DNA of 64,000 bases from an uncultured Clostridia bacterium (GCA_934667105.1 CAKULG010000001.1:1-64000), one strand, 5' to 3'. Positions 18,946 to 28,767 are shown, counted from the stretch's first letter. Program-made: numbers and translations. The notes: generated by a model not told the origin, from the letters alone.

Positions 18946-19151
18946 TGCGCGAAGCGTTGGGGCGCCCCCTGGCGGAGGCGCTGGAAGGCCTGCCCGATCC
19001 CGCGGCAATCCGCGTGGAAGAAACCGCCGCGCCCCTCCGGAATGGACAGGCGCGGCAGGCAGGCACGCCCCGGGTGATCGCCTGCCGGGCGGGGGTTTGG
19101 ATTACGGCGCGGTTTCTGGACGGCGCGCCGCGAAAAAAAGAGGAAGCATGA
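18945..19151 (+). CDS. Small coupled ORF between frr and uppS (68 residues, unknown)
   Basis: This frame starts at an ATG sharing one base with the frr stop (TGATG), with GGAGG five bases upstream, and ends in a TGA that overlaps the uppS start (ATGA). Both junctions have the geometry of translational coupling. The product is a soluble 68-residue protein, basic at the C-terminus (GAPRKKEEA), with no cysteine pair or membrane segment and no family I recognise. The frame fills a 200-base gap in an otherwise tightly packed operon. It might be a real small protein or mainly a coupling device. Confidence 0.55.
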   Translation: MREALGRPLAEALEGLPDPAAIRVEETAAPLRNGQARQAGTPRVIACRAGVWITARFLDGAPRKKEEA

Positions 19152-19864
19152 GCGAAGCACGCCGGCTGCCCCGGCATGTGGCCATTATTATGGATGGCAA
19201 CGGCCGCTGGGCAAAGCAGCATAAAATTCGAGTGGCGCTGGGGCACCGCCGAGGGGTGGAGGCTCTGCGCGCCATTATCCGGGAAAGCAGCGATCTGGGC
19301 ATAGAGGCCTTATCGCTGTACGCCTTTTCCACGGAAAATTGGAGGCGCGATCCCCAGGAGGTGGAGGCCCTGATGGGCCTGCTGCTGGAATTTTTCACCT
19401 CCGAGATCGACGAGCTGGACGAGAAAAACGTGCGTATCCGCATCCTGGGCGATCAGGCGGGGCTGCCCGCCCCCCAGCGGGAGGCCGTGGCCCGGGCGGA
19501 AAAGCGCACGGAGAATAATGCCGGGCTGAAGCTGAACATCGCCATCAATTACGGCGGCAGGGCCGAGCTGGCCCGGGCCGCGCGCCTGCTGGCGCAAAAA
19601 GCAGTTCGGGGTGAAATCGCCCCGGAGGATATCACGGAAGAAACCCTGGCGCAGGCGCTGTATACCCATGATCTGCCCGATGTGGATCTGCTGATCCGCA
19701 CCAGCGGGGAAATGCGGCTGAGCAATTTTTTGCTGTATCAGTGCGCCTACGCCGAGTTCCTGTTCCCCGAGGTGCTGTGGCCGGATTTTGATCTGGCGGC
19801 TTATCATGCGGCGCTGGATGCCTTCGCCCGGCGGGACAGGCGATTTGGAGGACGAAAGCAATGA
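19148..19864 (+). CDS. uppS: Undecaprenyl diphosphate synthase (cis-prenyltransferase)
   Basis: A 238-residue enzyme that condenses isopentenyl units into the C55 carrier lipid for cell-wall synthesis. The catalytic Asp16 lies in IIMDGNGRWA; HRRGVEALR, YAFSTENW, NYGGRAEL and DLLIRTSGEMRLSNFLLYQ are the family signatures. The ATG at 19148 overlaps the preceding small ORF (ATGA) and has GAGGAAGC upstream. The stop overlaps the cdsA start by four bases. Confidence 0.96.
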   Translation: MSEARRLPRHVAIIMDGNGRWAKQHKIRVALGHRRGVEALRAIIRESSDLGIEALSLYAFSTENWRRDPQEVEALMGLLLEFFTSEIDELDEKNVRIRILGDQAGLPAPQREAVARAEKRTENNAGLKLNIAINYGGRAELARAARLLAQKAVRGEIAPEDITEETLAQALYTHDLPDVDLLIRTSGEMRLSNFLLYQCAYAEFLFPEVLWPDFDLAAYHAALDAFARRDRRFGGRKQ

Positions 19865-20673
19865 CCACACGGATTATCACCGGCGTGTGCCTGACTGCAG
19901 TGCTGGCCTTTGCGCTGGCTATGGGGGGCTGGGTTTTTTCGGTTTTGTATATGGCGTCCATTTGCCTTTCGATGTACGAGGTGTTCCGCGCCTTAAAGCA
20001 GGCGGGGCACCGCCCGGTGCAATGGCCCTGCTGGCTGTGCCTGGTGCTTTCCATTCCGCTGTTCACCATCAAGGACAGCGTGTCCCCCCTGCTGCCGCTG
20101 GTGGCGGGAGCGTGCATGCTCATTGCGGTGATGGTGATGTTCCGCTCCGAGCCCCGGCTGGATGAACTGCTGCTTTCCGCCATGCCGCTGTTCTGCGTGC
20201 TGCTGCCGGGCATGTGCATGCTGGGCCTGGCCCGGGCCATTGACCGGGTGCATCAGCTGCTGCTGATTCTGCTGGCCTTCGGCGTGCCGCTGGTGGGCGA
20301 TATGCTGGCCTATTTCGTGGGCAGCCGTTTCGGTGCGCGCCGGCTGTGCCCGGCGGTGAGCCCCAATAAATCCGTGGAAGGGGCGGCGGCGGGCCTGGCG
20401 GGCAGCGTGCTTTTTGCGCTGCTGATGGACGGGGTGTTTTCCTGCTTCGCGCCCATGCCCCCGGTGTGGCATTTCCTGGTGCTGGGCGTGCTTGGCGGCC
20501 TGGCGGGGCAGGTGGGCGATCTGTTCGCCTCGCTGATTAAGCGCCATTGCGGCCTGAAGGATTTTGGCACCATCTTTCCCGGCCACGGAGGCATGATGGA
20601 CCGGCTGGACAGCGTGTATTGGGCCACGGTGGTGATGTATGTGTATCTGCTGCTGGGCCCCTTCCCGGCCTAA
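19861..20673 (+). CDS. cdsA: Phosphatidate cytidylyltransferase
   Basis: A 270-residue integral membrane enzyme that makes CDP-diacylglycerol, the precursor of anionic phospholipids. It has about seven membrane helices and the C-terminal signature SLIKRHCGLKDFGTIFPGHGGMMDRLDS, whose acidic residues bind metal and CTP. Start and uppS stop overlap as ATGA. The order uppS-cdsA-dxr-rseP-ispG is standard in Firmicutes. Confidence 0.95.
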   Translation: MTTRIITGVCLTAVLAFALAMGGWVFSVLYMASICLSMYEVFRALKQAGHRPVQWPCWLCLVLSIPLFTIKDSVSPLLPLVAGACMLIAVMVMFRSEPRLDELLLSAMPLFCVLLPGMCMLGLARAIDRVHQLLLILLAFGVPLVGDMLAYFVGSRFGARRLCPAVSPNKSVEGAAAGLAGSVLFALLMDGVFSCFAPMPPVWHFLVLGVLGGLAGQVGDLFASLIKRHCGLKDFGTIFPGHGGMMDRLDSVYWATVVMYVYLLLGPFPA

Positions 20674-20698
20674 AGGCGGAAAGGAAAGCGAGGAGAGC

Positions 20699-21850
20699 AT
20701 GCGCGGAATAGCAATCCTGGGCAGCACTGGCTCCATCGGCCGGCAGGCCATTAACGTGATAACGCTGCATCCCGACCGCTTTTTTGTGACGGCCCTGACC
20801 GCCCACAAAAACGCGGCGCTTTTATTTGAGCAGGTGCGCCTGCTGCGGCCCCGCATGGCGGCGCTGACGGGGGAGGAGGCGCAGGTGCCGGAGGATCTGC
20901 GCTTTTGCGAATTTTTCTTTGGCTCGGACGCCCTGGAGCGGGTGGCCCGGGAAAGCGAGGGCCAAGATGTGCTGGCCGCTGTGGTGGGCGTGTGCGGGCT
21001 GCGGGCGGTCATGGCCGCCCGACAGGTGGGCAAGCGCGTGCTGCTGGCCAATAAAGAAACGCTGGTGGCGGGGGGCGAAATGGTGATGGCCGCCTGCCCG
21101 GAGCAGGACGGCATGCCCACCCTGCTGCCCGTGGATAGCGAACACAGCGCCATTTTTCAGTGCCTACAGGGGGCGGGACCCAACGCTTACGCCCGTATCC
21201 TGCTCACGGCCTCGGGCGGCCCCTTCCGCACCTGGGAGGCGGCGGCCATCCGGAAGGCCACCGTGGCGCAGGCCCTGGGGCACCCCACCTGGAGCATGGG
21301 GGCCAAGATTACGGTAGATTCCGCCTCCATGTTTAATAAGGCGCTGGAAATTATCGAGGCGAAATGGTTGTTCCATGCCCGGCCGGAGCAAATTCAGGTG
21401 GTAATTCACCCCCAGAGCATCGTGCATTCGGCGGTGGAATTTCAGGACGGCGCGGTAATCGCCCAACTGGGCGCGCCGGATATGCGCGTACCCATTCTCT
21501 ACGCCATGAGCTATCCCCAGCGGCTGGAAACAGGGGCGAAGCGGCTTGATCTGTTCGCCCTGGGGCAATTGACCTTCGAGGCTCCGGATCAGGAAAAATT
21601 TCCCGCCCTTGGCATGGCCTATGCCGCGCTGGCGGCGGGGGGCGCGGCGGCCTGCGTGCTCAACGCCGCCAACGAGGAGGCCGCCGGGGCGTTTCTGCGG
21701 GAGGAGATCGCCTTTGGGGAGATTCCCCATATCGTGGAAAGCGCGCTGGAGCGCTGGGGGCATCTGCCCGCCCGAACGCTTTCCGATGTGGAAACGGCGG
21801 ACGCCCTGGCTCGGGAAGCGGCCCGGCATTATATGAAAAACCACGGCTGA
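20699..21850 (+). CDS. dxr: 1-deoxy-D-xylulose 5-phosphate reductoisomerase
   Basis: A 383-residue NADPH-dependent enzyme for the second MEP-pathway step. The Rossmann motif GSTGSIG is at residues 8-14. The metal/substrate motifs VDSEHSAIFQCL and SMGAKITVDSASMFNKALEIIEA are intact, as is the C-terminal helical domain (AANEEAAGAFL). It is the target of fosmidomycin. The ATG at 20699 follows GAGGAGAG, 25 bases after cdsA. Confidence 0.96.
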   Translation: MRGIAILGSTGSIGRQAINVITLHPDRFFVTALTAHKNAALLFEQVRLLRPRMAALTGEEAQVPEDLRFCEFFFGSDALERVARESEGQDVLAAVVGVCGLRAVMAARQVGKRVLLANKETLVAGGEMVMAACPEQDGMPTLLPVDSEHSAIFQCLQGAGPNAYARILLTASGGPFRTWEAAAIRKATVAQALGHPTWSMGAKITVDSASMFNKALEIIEAKWLFHARPEQIQVVIHPQSIVHSAVEFQDGAVIAQLGAPDMRVPILYAMSYPQRLETGAKRLDLFALGQLTFEAPDQEKFPALGMAYAALAAGGAAACVLNAANEEAAGAFLREEIAFGEIPHIVESALERWGHLPARTLSDVETADALAREAARHYMKNHG

Positions 21851-21875
21851 AATTCTTTTGCATGCGGGAGGCGCT

Positions 21876-22967
21876 ATGTCTGTATTAATGATTCTGGCGG
21901 CCATTCTGATGCTGGGCGTGATGGTGATGGTGCATGAATGCGGCCATTTCTTCGCCGCCCGGCTTACGGGCATTCCGGTGAAGGAATTTGCCATCGGCTT
22001 TGGCCCCAAGCTGTTTTCCTGGAAAAGCAAAAAGCATGAAACCCGCTTTTTCTGGCGGCTGATTCCCGCCGGGGGCTATTGCATGTTCTACGGCGAGGAC
22101 GACGCGGAGGGCAAGGAGCAGGAAGACCCCCGAAGCATTAACCGCTACGCCGTCTGGAAGCGGCTGCTCACCATCCTGATGGGCCCGGTGATGAATTTCG
22201 TGCTGGCGCTGCTGGCGGCCACGGCGCTGTTTTTCGTCTTGGGCGAGGATGTGAACGGCGTGGTGGGCCGCGCGGTAATCAGCCAGGTGAACGACGGCGG
22301 CGCGGCCCAGGCGGCGGGCATGCAGGAGGGGGATATCATTCTTTCCGTCAACGGCCAGGCGGCCAGCGGCGTGACGGAGGAGGGGCTGCTTTCCGCCTCC
22401 GCCATGATCGGCGCTTACAAGGAGGGGGACGCGCCCCTGCAAATCGCCGTGCTGCGGGGCGAGGATACCCTCTCCCTTTCCATGACACCCAAATACGACG
22501 CGGCGGAAAAGCGCTTCATGATTGGCGTGGGGCTCAGCTATGAATACACCCCCGGCTATGCGCGCGTTTCTCTGGGCCGGGCGGCGGCCCTGGGCGGGGA
22601 TTACTGCCTGCGGGCGGCGGGGGCCATTCTGAACGGGCTGAAAACCATGGTGACCACCGGTCAGGGCTTCGCCGAATCCTCCGGCCCGGTGGGCATCGTG
22701 CATATGATTGCAGAGGAAACAGAGAAATCGGGCTGGACGGCGTATGTGCAGCTACTGGTGCTGATTTCGGTGAACCTGGGGCTGTTCAACCTGATTCCCA
22801 TTCCCGGGCTGGACGGCGCGCGGGCTATCTTCCTGATTATCGAGGGCGTGCGCCGCAAGCCGGTGAACCGCAAAACCGAGGCGTATGTGCATCTGGCGGG
22901 GTATGTGCTTTTGTTCGGCCTGCTGCTGGTGATGACGTGCAAGGATATACTTCAGCTTTTTCAATAA
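21876..22967 (+). CDS. rseP: Site-2 membrane metalloprotease RseP/RasP
   Basis: A 363-residue intramembrane zinc protease involved in regulated proteolysis of anti-sigma factors and signal-peptide remnants. The zinc motif H20-E-C-G-H24 lies in the first membrane helix, the second motif is NLIPIPGLDGARAIF near residue 305, and one PDZ domain (about 120-200) lies between. Usual relatives have LDGG; here the position reads LDGAR. The ATG at 21876 follows GGGAGG; an upstream ATG at 21858 lacks a ribosome site. Confidence 0.94.
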   Translation: MSVLMILAAILMLGVMVMVHECGHFFAARLTGIPVKEFAIGFGPKLFSWKSKKHETRFFWRLIPAGGYCMFYGEDDAEGKEQEDPRSINRYAVWKRLLTILMGPVMNFVLALLAATALFFVLGEDVNGVVGRAVISQVNDGGAAQAAGMQEGDIILSVNGQAASGVTEEGLLSASAMIGAYKEGDAPLQIAVLRGEDTLSLSMTPKYDAAEKRFMIGVGLSYEYTPGYARVSLGRAAALGGDYCLRAAGAILNGLKTMVTTGQGFAESSGPVGIVHMIAEETEKSGWTAYVQLLVLISVNLGLFNLIPIPGLDGARAIFLIIEGVRRKPVNRKTEAYVHLAGYVLLFGLLLVMTCKDILQLFQ

Positions 22968-22979
22968 ACGGAGGATGCG

Positions 22980-24029
22980 ATGGGCGTTAAGAAGCGGGTG
23001 CAGGCGGGCGGCCTGGCCATTGGCGGCGGCAGCCCGGTTTCCATTCAATCCATGACCAATACCGATACCCGGGATACGGCGGCCACCCTGGCCCAAATTC
23101 GCCGTCTGGCGGCGGCGGGGTGCGATCTGGTGCGCGTTTCGGTATACGACGCGGCCTGCGCCGCGGCGGTGCGCACGCTGGTGGATGCAAGCCCCGTGCC
23201 CCTGGCGGCGGATATTCATTTCGATTATCGCCTGGCTATCGCCGCCATGGAAAACGGCGTTCAGAAGCTGCGCATCAATCCGGGCAATATCGGCGGCGCG
23301 GAAAATGTGCGCCGGGTGGCGGATTGCGCCCGGGCCCACGGGACGCCCATCCGCATCGGCGTGAACGCGGGCAGCCTGGAAAAGGATATTCTGGCCCGGG
23401 AGGGCGGCGTGACCGCCCGGGGCATGGCGGACAGCGCGCTGCGGCATGTGAAGCTGCTGGAGGACGCGCATTTTACCGATATCGTGCTCTCCCTCAAGGC
23501 CAGCAGCGTGCCGCTGACGGTGGAGGCCTACCGGCTGATGGACAGGCTGTGCGATTATCCCCTGCATCTGGGGGTGACGGAGGCGGGCCTGCCCGGAAGG
23601 GGCACGGTGAAATCCGCCATTGGCATTGGGGCGCTGCTGCTGGACGGCATCGGCGATACGGTGCGCGTATCCCTCACCGGCGATCCCGAGGAGGAGCCCC
23701 GGGCGGCGCTGGAAATTCTGCGGGCCGTGGGTCTGCGGGGAGGCGTGCGCTTTGTTTCCTGCCCCACCTGCGGCCGCACGCAGATCGATGTGGCGGGCAT
23801 TGCCCGGCGGCTGGAGGCGGAATTCGCAGATGTGGATAAGCCCGTCACCGTGGCGGTGATGGGCTGCGTGGTCAACGGCCCGGGGGAGGCCCGGGGTGCG
23901 GACGTGGCCCTTTGCGGCGGCAAAAATTGCGGCGAACTGTTTATCAAGGGCAAGCCGGCGGGCAAGCTGACGGGCGATCTGGCCCAGGCCATGGCCAACG
24001 CCGTGCGGGAGTATCTGCATGACTTATGA
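22980..24029 (+). CDS. ispG: 4-hydroxy-3-methylbut-2-enyl-diphosphate synthase
   Basis: A 349-residue 4Fe-4S enzyme of the MEP pathway that converts MEcPP to HMBPP. The N-terminal TIM barrel shows SIQSMTNTDTRD and ADIHFDYRLA; the cluster cysteines lie in SCPTCGRT and GCVVNGPGEA. It follows rseP by 12 bases with a CGGAGGATGCG site and overlaps the polC start by 11 bases, giving an uninterrupted operon with its pathway partner dxr nearby. Confidence 0.96.
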   Translation: MGVKKRVQAGGLAIGGGSPVSIQSMTNTDTRDTAATLAQIRRLAAAGCDLVRVSVYDAACAAAVRTLVDASPVPLAADIHFDYRLAIAAMENGVQKLRINPGNIGGAENVRRVADCARAHGTPIRIGVNAGSLEKDILAREGGVTARGMADSALRHVKLLEDAHFTDIVLSLKASSVPLTVEAYRLMDRLCDYPLHLGVTEAGLPGRGTVKSAIGIGALLLDGIGDTVRVSLTGDPEEEPRAALEILRAVGLRGGVRFVSCPTCGRTQIDVAGIARRLEAEFADVDKPVTVAVMGCVVNGPGEARGADVALCGGKNCGELFIKGKPAGKLTGDLAQAMANAVREYLHDL

Positions 24030-27000
24030 GGAATTGCTGCGCGCCGTATCCAAGGCCCTGCCCGAAACGGAGGGACAGCTGGCCATCGAGCGGGTGCGCT
24101 TTGTGAAAAGCGAAAATAAGGCGTATTTCTCCTTTCTCTCCGACGTGCTTGTGGGCGAGAAGGGCTTTTTTGCCATCAAGCGGGCGATTGCCGGGGCCTT
24201 TCCGGGGCTGAGCTTTTCCCTCCGGGTGGCCAGCCCCGCCCTGGCCCGGGAATTTCTGCAAAACCCGGATAAATATTCAGCGCCGCTGAATCATTATCTT
24301 ATTCGTCACTATCCCGCCGTGGCTTCCTGGGAATTCGATATGCGCTGGGCCCCGGGCAACGGCCGGGTCACGCTGGAAATGCCCGATGAATTTTCCATGG
24401 ATTATTTGGAAAAGCAGAATATCCGCCCCCAGCTGGCGGCGGTGATTCGGGATGTGTTCCGGCTGGATACCGAGGTGGCGCTGCGGGTGTGCGGCGATGA
24501 GGAAAAGCGGCTTCACGCCCTGCAAAAGGAGCGGGAGGAGCAGGATCGGGTGGCCAACGAGCGTGCCGCCCGATACGAGGAAATCGCCAAGGCCCAGGAA
24601 AAGAAGGAAGAAAAGCCCAAGGAAGAGGATGTGCGCATCAAGGGCCGCGCCATCGGCGATCCGCCCGTGCCCATCCGCGAGCTGACCGACGACAGCGGCC
24701 TGGTGGTGATTCGGGGCAAGGTGCTCTCCTGCGAGGATAAGGAAATCGCAGGGGGCGAAATGGTGCTGCTCTCCTTCCTGGTGACGGATTTCACCTCCAC
24801 CATCCGCTGCAAGGCCTTCCTGCGCTATCGTCCCCGCCGCCCCAAGGAAGAAGAAAGTCCGCCCCCTATCACCGACGCGGAACGGGAGGCCGTGACCAAG
24901 GTGCTCAAGGCCATCAAGCCGGGCATGGGCATTCTGGTGCGGGGGGACACGCAATACGATCAGTATTCCCACGAAACGGTGATTATGGCCCGGGATATGT
25001 CCTCCTGCACGCTGCCCCAGCGAGAGGATACCTGCCAGGAAAAGCGCATCGAGCTGCACGCCCACACCCAGATGAGCAATATGGACGCGGTGGTTTCCGC
25101 CTCCGATCTCATTGCCCGGGCGGCCAAATGGGGCCACGAGGCCATCGCCATCACCGATCACGGGGTGGACCAGGCCTTCCCCGAGGCCTTCGGCGCGGCC
25201 AAGAAAAATAATATCAAGCTGCTCCCCGGCATGGAGGGCTATCTCACCGACGACGACGACGTGGTGATCGGCGCTAAGGACGAGCCCATGGACGGCCCCG
25301 TTATCGTGCTGGATTTTGAAACCACGGGGCTGAACACCGCCAAGGATCGCATTATTGAAATCGGCGCGGTGAAGCTGGCCCACGGCCAGGTGGTGGACAG
25401 CTACGGCGTGCTGGTGAATCCCGGCGTGCTGCTGCCTGCGAAGATCGTGGAAATCACCCATATCACCGATCAGATGCTCCGGGATGCGCCCACGGCGGCC
25501 CAGGCGCTGCCCGAGCTGCTGGCCTTTATGGACGGCTGCCCCATCGCGGCCCATAACGCGAAATTCGATTGCGCGGTGCTGGAAAGCGAATTAAAGCGCC
25601 TGGGGCTGGAATATAAGGCCCCGCAGCTGGATACCCTCACCCTGGCCCGGAAGCTGTATCCCGAATTGAAATCTCATCGCCTGGGATCGGTGTGCAAGCG
25701 GCTGGGCGTGTCCCTCAAGGACGCGCACCGCGCCGTGAACGACGCCGCCGCCACCGCGCAATGCCTGGCCCGCATGATGGACGACGCCCGGAAAAAAGGC
25801 GCGGAAAAGCTGCGCGATTTAAACGACGTGGGCAGCGGCTACACCCTGGGCAATTCCTGGCATATCGTGCTGCTGGCCGCCAGCCAGGACGGCATGACCA
25901 ATTTGAACCACTTAATTTCCGAATCCCATCTGAAATATTTCCGGCGCAAGCCCCATATTCCCCGGGCCGTGCTGCAAAAATACCGCCAGGGGCTGATTGT
26001 GGGCTCCGCCTGCGAATCGGGGGAACTGTATACCGCCATGGTGGACGGCGCGACGGATGAAAAGCTCAGCCGCATCGCCCGCTTCTATGATTATCTGGAA
26101 ATTCAGCCCATCGGCAACAACCAATTCCTGATCCGGGAGGGGCGCGTGCCCGATGAGGAAACGCTGCGGGAATACAACCGCCGTATCGTGCGCCTGGGGG
26201 AGAAGCTGGGGCTGCCCGTGGTGGCCACCGGCGACGTGCATTTCCTGGATCCCGAGGACGCGGTGTTCCGCGCCATTTTGCAGGCGGGCCAGGGCTTCAG
26301 CGACGCCGATCATCAGGCTCCCCTGTATTTCAAATCCACCGATGAAATGCTGCGGGAGTTCGCCTATCTGGGCAAAAGCAAGGCTCACGAGGTGGTGATC
26401 GAGAACCCCAAGAAGATCGCCGATCGAATTGGAAAAGTTTCGCTGTTTCCCCCCCATCCCGAGGGGAAAACCACCTTCTCCCCCTTCTGGCCCTCGGCGG
26501 AGGAGGATATCAAAAGCCTCACCTACGGCACCGCCCACCGCTATTACGGCGACGAGTTGCCCGACATCGTGCAAAAGCGCATCGATAAGGAACTCAATGC
26601 TATTGTGGGCTACGGCTATTGCACGCTGTATTCCATCGCGCAGAAGCTGGTGAAAAAATCCCTCAGCGACGGCTATGTGGTGGGCAGCCGCGGCAGCGTG
26701 GGCTCCTCCTTCGTGGCGTTCCTGACGGGCATCACGGAAATTAACTCCCTGCCGCCCCATTACCGCTGCCTGCATTGCCGCAAGGCGGATTTCAACATCC
26801 CCCCGCAATACACCATCGGCGTGGATTTGCCCGCCAAAAACTGCCCCGATTGCGGCCAGCCCCTGGTGCGGGACGGCTTTGATATCCCCTTCGAGGCTTT
26901 TCTGGGCTTCAAGGGCGATAAAGTGCCCGATATTGATCTGAACTTCTCCGGCGAATATCAGCCCGTGGCCCATAACTATGTGAAGGAGCTGTTCGGCCCT

Positions 27001-28359
27001 GAGTATGTGTTCCGGGCGGGCACCATCGGCACCATGGCGGATAAAACCGCCTACGGTTATGTGCTGAAATATCTGGAGGAGCGCAATCTCACCGTTTCCG
27101 ACGCGGAAAAGGAGCGCCTGGCCGCGGGCTGCGTGGGCGTGAAGCGCACCACGGGCCAGCACCCGGCGGGCATGGTGGTGCTGCCCCAGGAATACGATAT
27201 CTGCCAGTTCACAGCCGTGCAGCACCCGGCGGACGATTTGGAATCCCCCACCGTCACCACCCACTACGATTTCAACTCCATGCATGATATTCTGGTGAAG
27301 CTGGATATTCTGGGCCACGACGATCCCACCATGCTGCATATGCTGGAGGAAATCACGGGGGTGAACTTCCGGGAAATCCCCCTGGGGGATCCGGGGGTGA
27401 TGTCGCTGTTTTCCTCCCCCGCCGCCCTGGGCGTGACCAAGGAGGAAATTAACTGCAACACCGGCACCTTCGGCGTGCCCGAATTCGGCACAGCCTTTGT
27501 GCGCCAGATGCTGGAGGATACCCATCCCTCCACCATGCAGGAACTGATTCGTATTTCCGGCCTTTCCCACGGCACCGACGTGTGGCTGGGCAACGCCAAG
27601 GATTTGATCGATCAGGGAATCGTGCCCCTGGCCCAGTGCCTTTGCACCCGCGAGGATATTATGAACCAGCTCATGCAGATGGGCGTGCCCGCCAAGATGG
27701 CCTTTGACACCATGGAATTTGTTCGCAAGGGCAAGGGCCTGAAGCCCGAAATGGTGGAGGCTATGCACGAGCATAACGTGCCTGCCTGGTTTGAAGAAAG
27801 CTGCCGGAAGATTAAATACATGTTCCCCAAGGGCCACGCCGCCGCGTATGTCACCATGGCCCTGCGCGTGGCTTGGTATAAGGTGTATCGCCCTCAGGCA
27901 TACTATGCGGCGTACTTCACCATCCGCGGGGACGGCTTCGACGCCTGCACCATGATTCTGCCCATCGATCAATTGCGGGAAAAGCTGAAGGAAATGTACG
28001 ACCTGGATGCGCAGAAAAAAACCTCCCAGAAGGATAAGGACGCCATCACCGCCATGGAGCTGGTGCTGGAAATGATGGCCCGGGGCTTTTATTTCCTGCC
28101 TGCCGATCTGTATAAGAGCGATGTGAAGCGCTTTATCCCCGAGGGCGAAAAGGGCCTGCGGGTGCCCTTCACCGCCCTGGGCGGCCTGGGCGAGGCCGCC
28201 GCTATCGGTATCGTGGAGGCCCGCGCCACCCCCTTCATCTCGGTGGAGGATTTGAAAAACCGGGCCAAGGTGTCCAGCGCCGTGTGCGATCTGCTGCGGG
28301 AGCATGGCTGCTTGAAGGATTTGGCGGAGACCAACCAGGTCACGCTGTTCCAGCTTTAA
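24019..28359 (+). CDS. polC: DNA polymerase III alpha subunit, PolC type
   Basis: A 1446-residue replicative polymerase with built-in proofreading, specific to low-GC Gram-positive lineages. Visible in order: an N-terminal domain, an OB fold (about 215-320), a PHP domain (ELHAHTQMSNMDA, about 342), a split DEDDh exonuclease (Asp432 and Glu434 in LDFETTG), a four-Cys zinc site (CLHCRKA...CPDCGQP), the palm acidic pair region (KVPDIDLNFSGEY) and the fingers/C-terminal domain (KKTSQKDKDAI). Length is normal. It overlaps ispG, so it depends on the upstream operon unless an internal promoter exists. Confidence 0.97.
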   Translation: MTYEELLRAVSKALPETEGQLAIERVRFVKSENKAYFSFLSDVLVGEKGFFAIKRAIAGAFPGLSFSLRVASPALAREFLQNPDKYSAPLNHYLIRHYPAVASWEFDMRWAPGNGRVTLEMPDEFSMDYLEKQNIRPQLAAVIRDVFRLDTEVALRVCGDEEKRLHALQKEREEQDRVANERAARYEEIAKAQEKKEEKPKEEDVRIKGRAIGDPPVPIRELTDDSGLVVIRGKVLSCEDKEIAGGEMVLLSFLVTDFTSTIRCKAFLRYRPRRPKEEESPPPITDAEREAVTKVLKAIKPGMGILVRGDTQYDQYSHETVIMARDMSSCTLPQREDTCQEKRIELHAHTQMSNMDAVVSASDLIARAAKWGHEAIAITDHGVDQAFPEAFGAAKKNNIKLLPGMEGYLTDDDDVVIGAKDEPMDGPVIVLDFETTGLNTAKDRIIEIGAVKLAHGQVVDSYGVLVNPGVLLPAKIVEITHITDQMLRDAPTAAQALPELLAFMDGCPIAAHNAKFDCAVLESELKRLGLEYKAPQLDTLTLARKLYPELKSHRLGSVCKRLGVSLKDAHRAVNDAAATAQCLARMMDDARKKGAEKLRDLNDVGSGYTLGNSWHIVLLAASQDGMTNLNHLISESHLKYFRRKPHIPRAVLQKYRQGLIVGSACESGELYTAMVDGATDEKLSRIARFYDYLEIQPIGNNQFLIREGRVPDEETLREYNRRIVRLGEKLGLPVVATGDVHFLDPEDAVFRAILQAGQGFSDADHQAPLYFKSTDEMLREFAYLGKSKAHEVVIENPKKIADRIGKVSLFPPHPEGKTTFSPFWPSAEEDIKSLTYGTAHRYYGDELPDIVQKRIDKELNAIVGYGYCTLYSIAQKLVKKSLSDGYVVGSRGSVGSSFVAFLTGITEINSLPPHYRCLHCRKADFNIPPQYTIGVDLPAKNCPDCGQPLVRDGFDIPFEAFLGFKGDKVPDIDLNFSGEYQPVAHNYVKELFGPEYVFRAGTIGTMADKTAYGYVLKYLEERNLTVSDAEKERLAAGCVGVKRTTGQHPAGMVVLPQEYDICQFTAVQHPADDLESPTVTTHYDFNSMHDILVKLDILGHDDPTMLHMLEEITGVNFREIPLGDPGVMSLFSSPAALGVTKEEINCNTGTFGVPEFGTAFVRQMLEDTHPSTMQELIRISGLSHGTDVWLGNAKDLIDQGIVPLAQCLCTREDIMNQLMQMGVPAKMAFDTMEFVRKGKGLKPEMVEAMHEHNVPAWFEESCRKIKYMFPKGHAAAYVTMALRVAWYKVYRPQAYYAAYFTIRGDGFDACTMILPIDQLREKLKEMYDLDAQKKTSQKDKDAITAMELVLEMMARGFYFLPADLYKSDVKRFIPEGEKGLRVPFTALGGLGEAAAIGIVEARATPFISVEDLKNRAKVSSAVCDLLREHGCLKDLAETNQVTLFQL

Positions 28360-28427
28360 GCTGTGCAAATGGAAGCCTGCTAAAAAGCCGCGCACAGCGG
28401 CGTGAAAATCAAAAGGAGGAAACAAAA

Positions 28428-28631
28428 ATGAAGAAAATCGTTCATGTGGAAGGCATGCGCTGCATGCATTGCGCCGGCAAGGTGGAGGGCGCGCTGCACG
28501 ATCTGGGCCTGGAGGCCTGCGTGGAGTTGGATAAGAAAATCTGCGTGGTGGAGGGCCAGGCCGACGACGCGGCCATCCGCCAGGCCGTGGAAGCCAAGGG
28601 CTTCACCGTAACCGGCATTGAGAACGCCTGA
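28428..28631 (+). CDS. CopZ-like heavy-metal-associated (HMA) domain protein
   Basis: A 67-residue single-domain protein with a beta-alpha-beta-beta-alpha-beta pattern. The metal motif is GMRCMHCAGKVE (CxxC) at residues 9-20. Such proteins chaperone Cu(I) to a P-type ATPase or repressor; neither is in this window. A strong AAAAGGAGGAAAC site precedes the ATG at 28428. It lies 68 bases after polC and ends before a palindromic terminator. Confidence 0.85.
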   Translation: MKKIVHVEGMRCMHCAGKVEGALHDLGLEACVELDKKICVVEGQADDAAIRQAVEAKGFTVTGIENA

Positions 28632-28657
28632 GGAAATACGGAGAAACGAGGAATAAT

Positions 28658-28702
28658 GCGGGGGGAACCGCTCCTTGGCCTCCAAGGAATGCCTCCCCCG
28701 CA
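28658..28702 (+). terminator. Palindromic terminator (dispersed family copy)
   Basis: Arms 28658-28679 and 28682-28702 open with TGCGGGGGG and meet at CTTGG/CCAAGG, with several mismatches in the middle. It follows the HMA gene. Confidence 0.7.
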
Positions 28703-28723
28703 TATTATAATTCTCCATAAAGA

Positions 28724-28751
28724 GAGAGCCGCCGTTTGCACGGCGGCTCTC
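28724..28751 (-). terminator. Terminator of the sugar-importer operon
   Basis: GAGAGCCGCCG pairs with CGGCGGCTCTC across a six-base loop, 17 bases beyond the stop of the minus-strand binding-protein gene. On that strand it is followed by an AT-rich stretch. Confidence 0.7.
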
Positions 28752-28767
28752 CTGAATTTTGCGTGGA

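Noticed and set aside
25912..28425. Long open frame antisense to polC, about 837 codons
   Set aside because: Same shadow effect; low-complexity translation and no ribosome site, opposite a certain polC.
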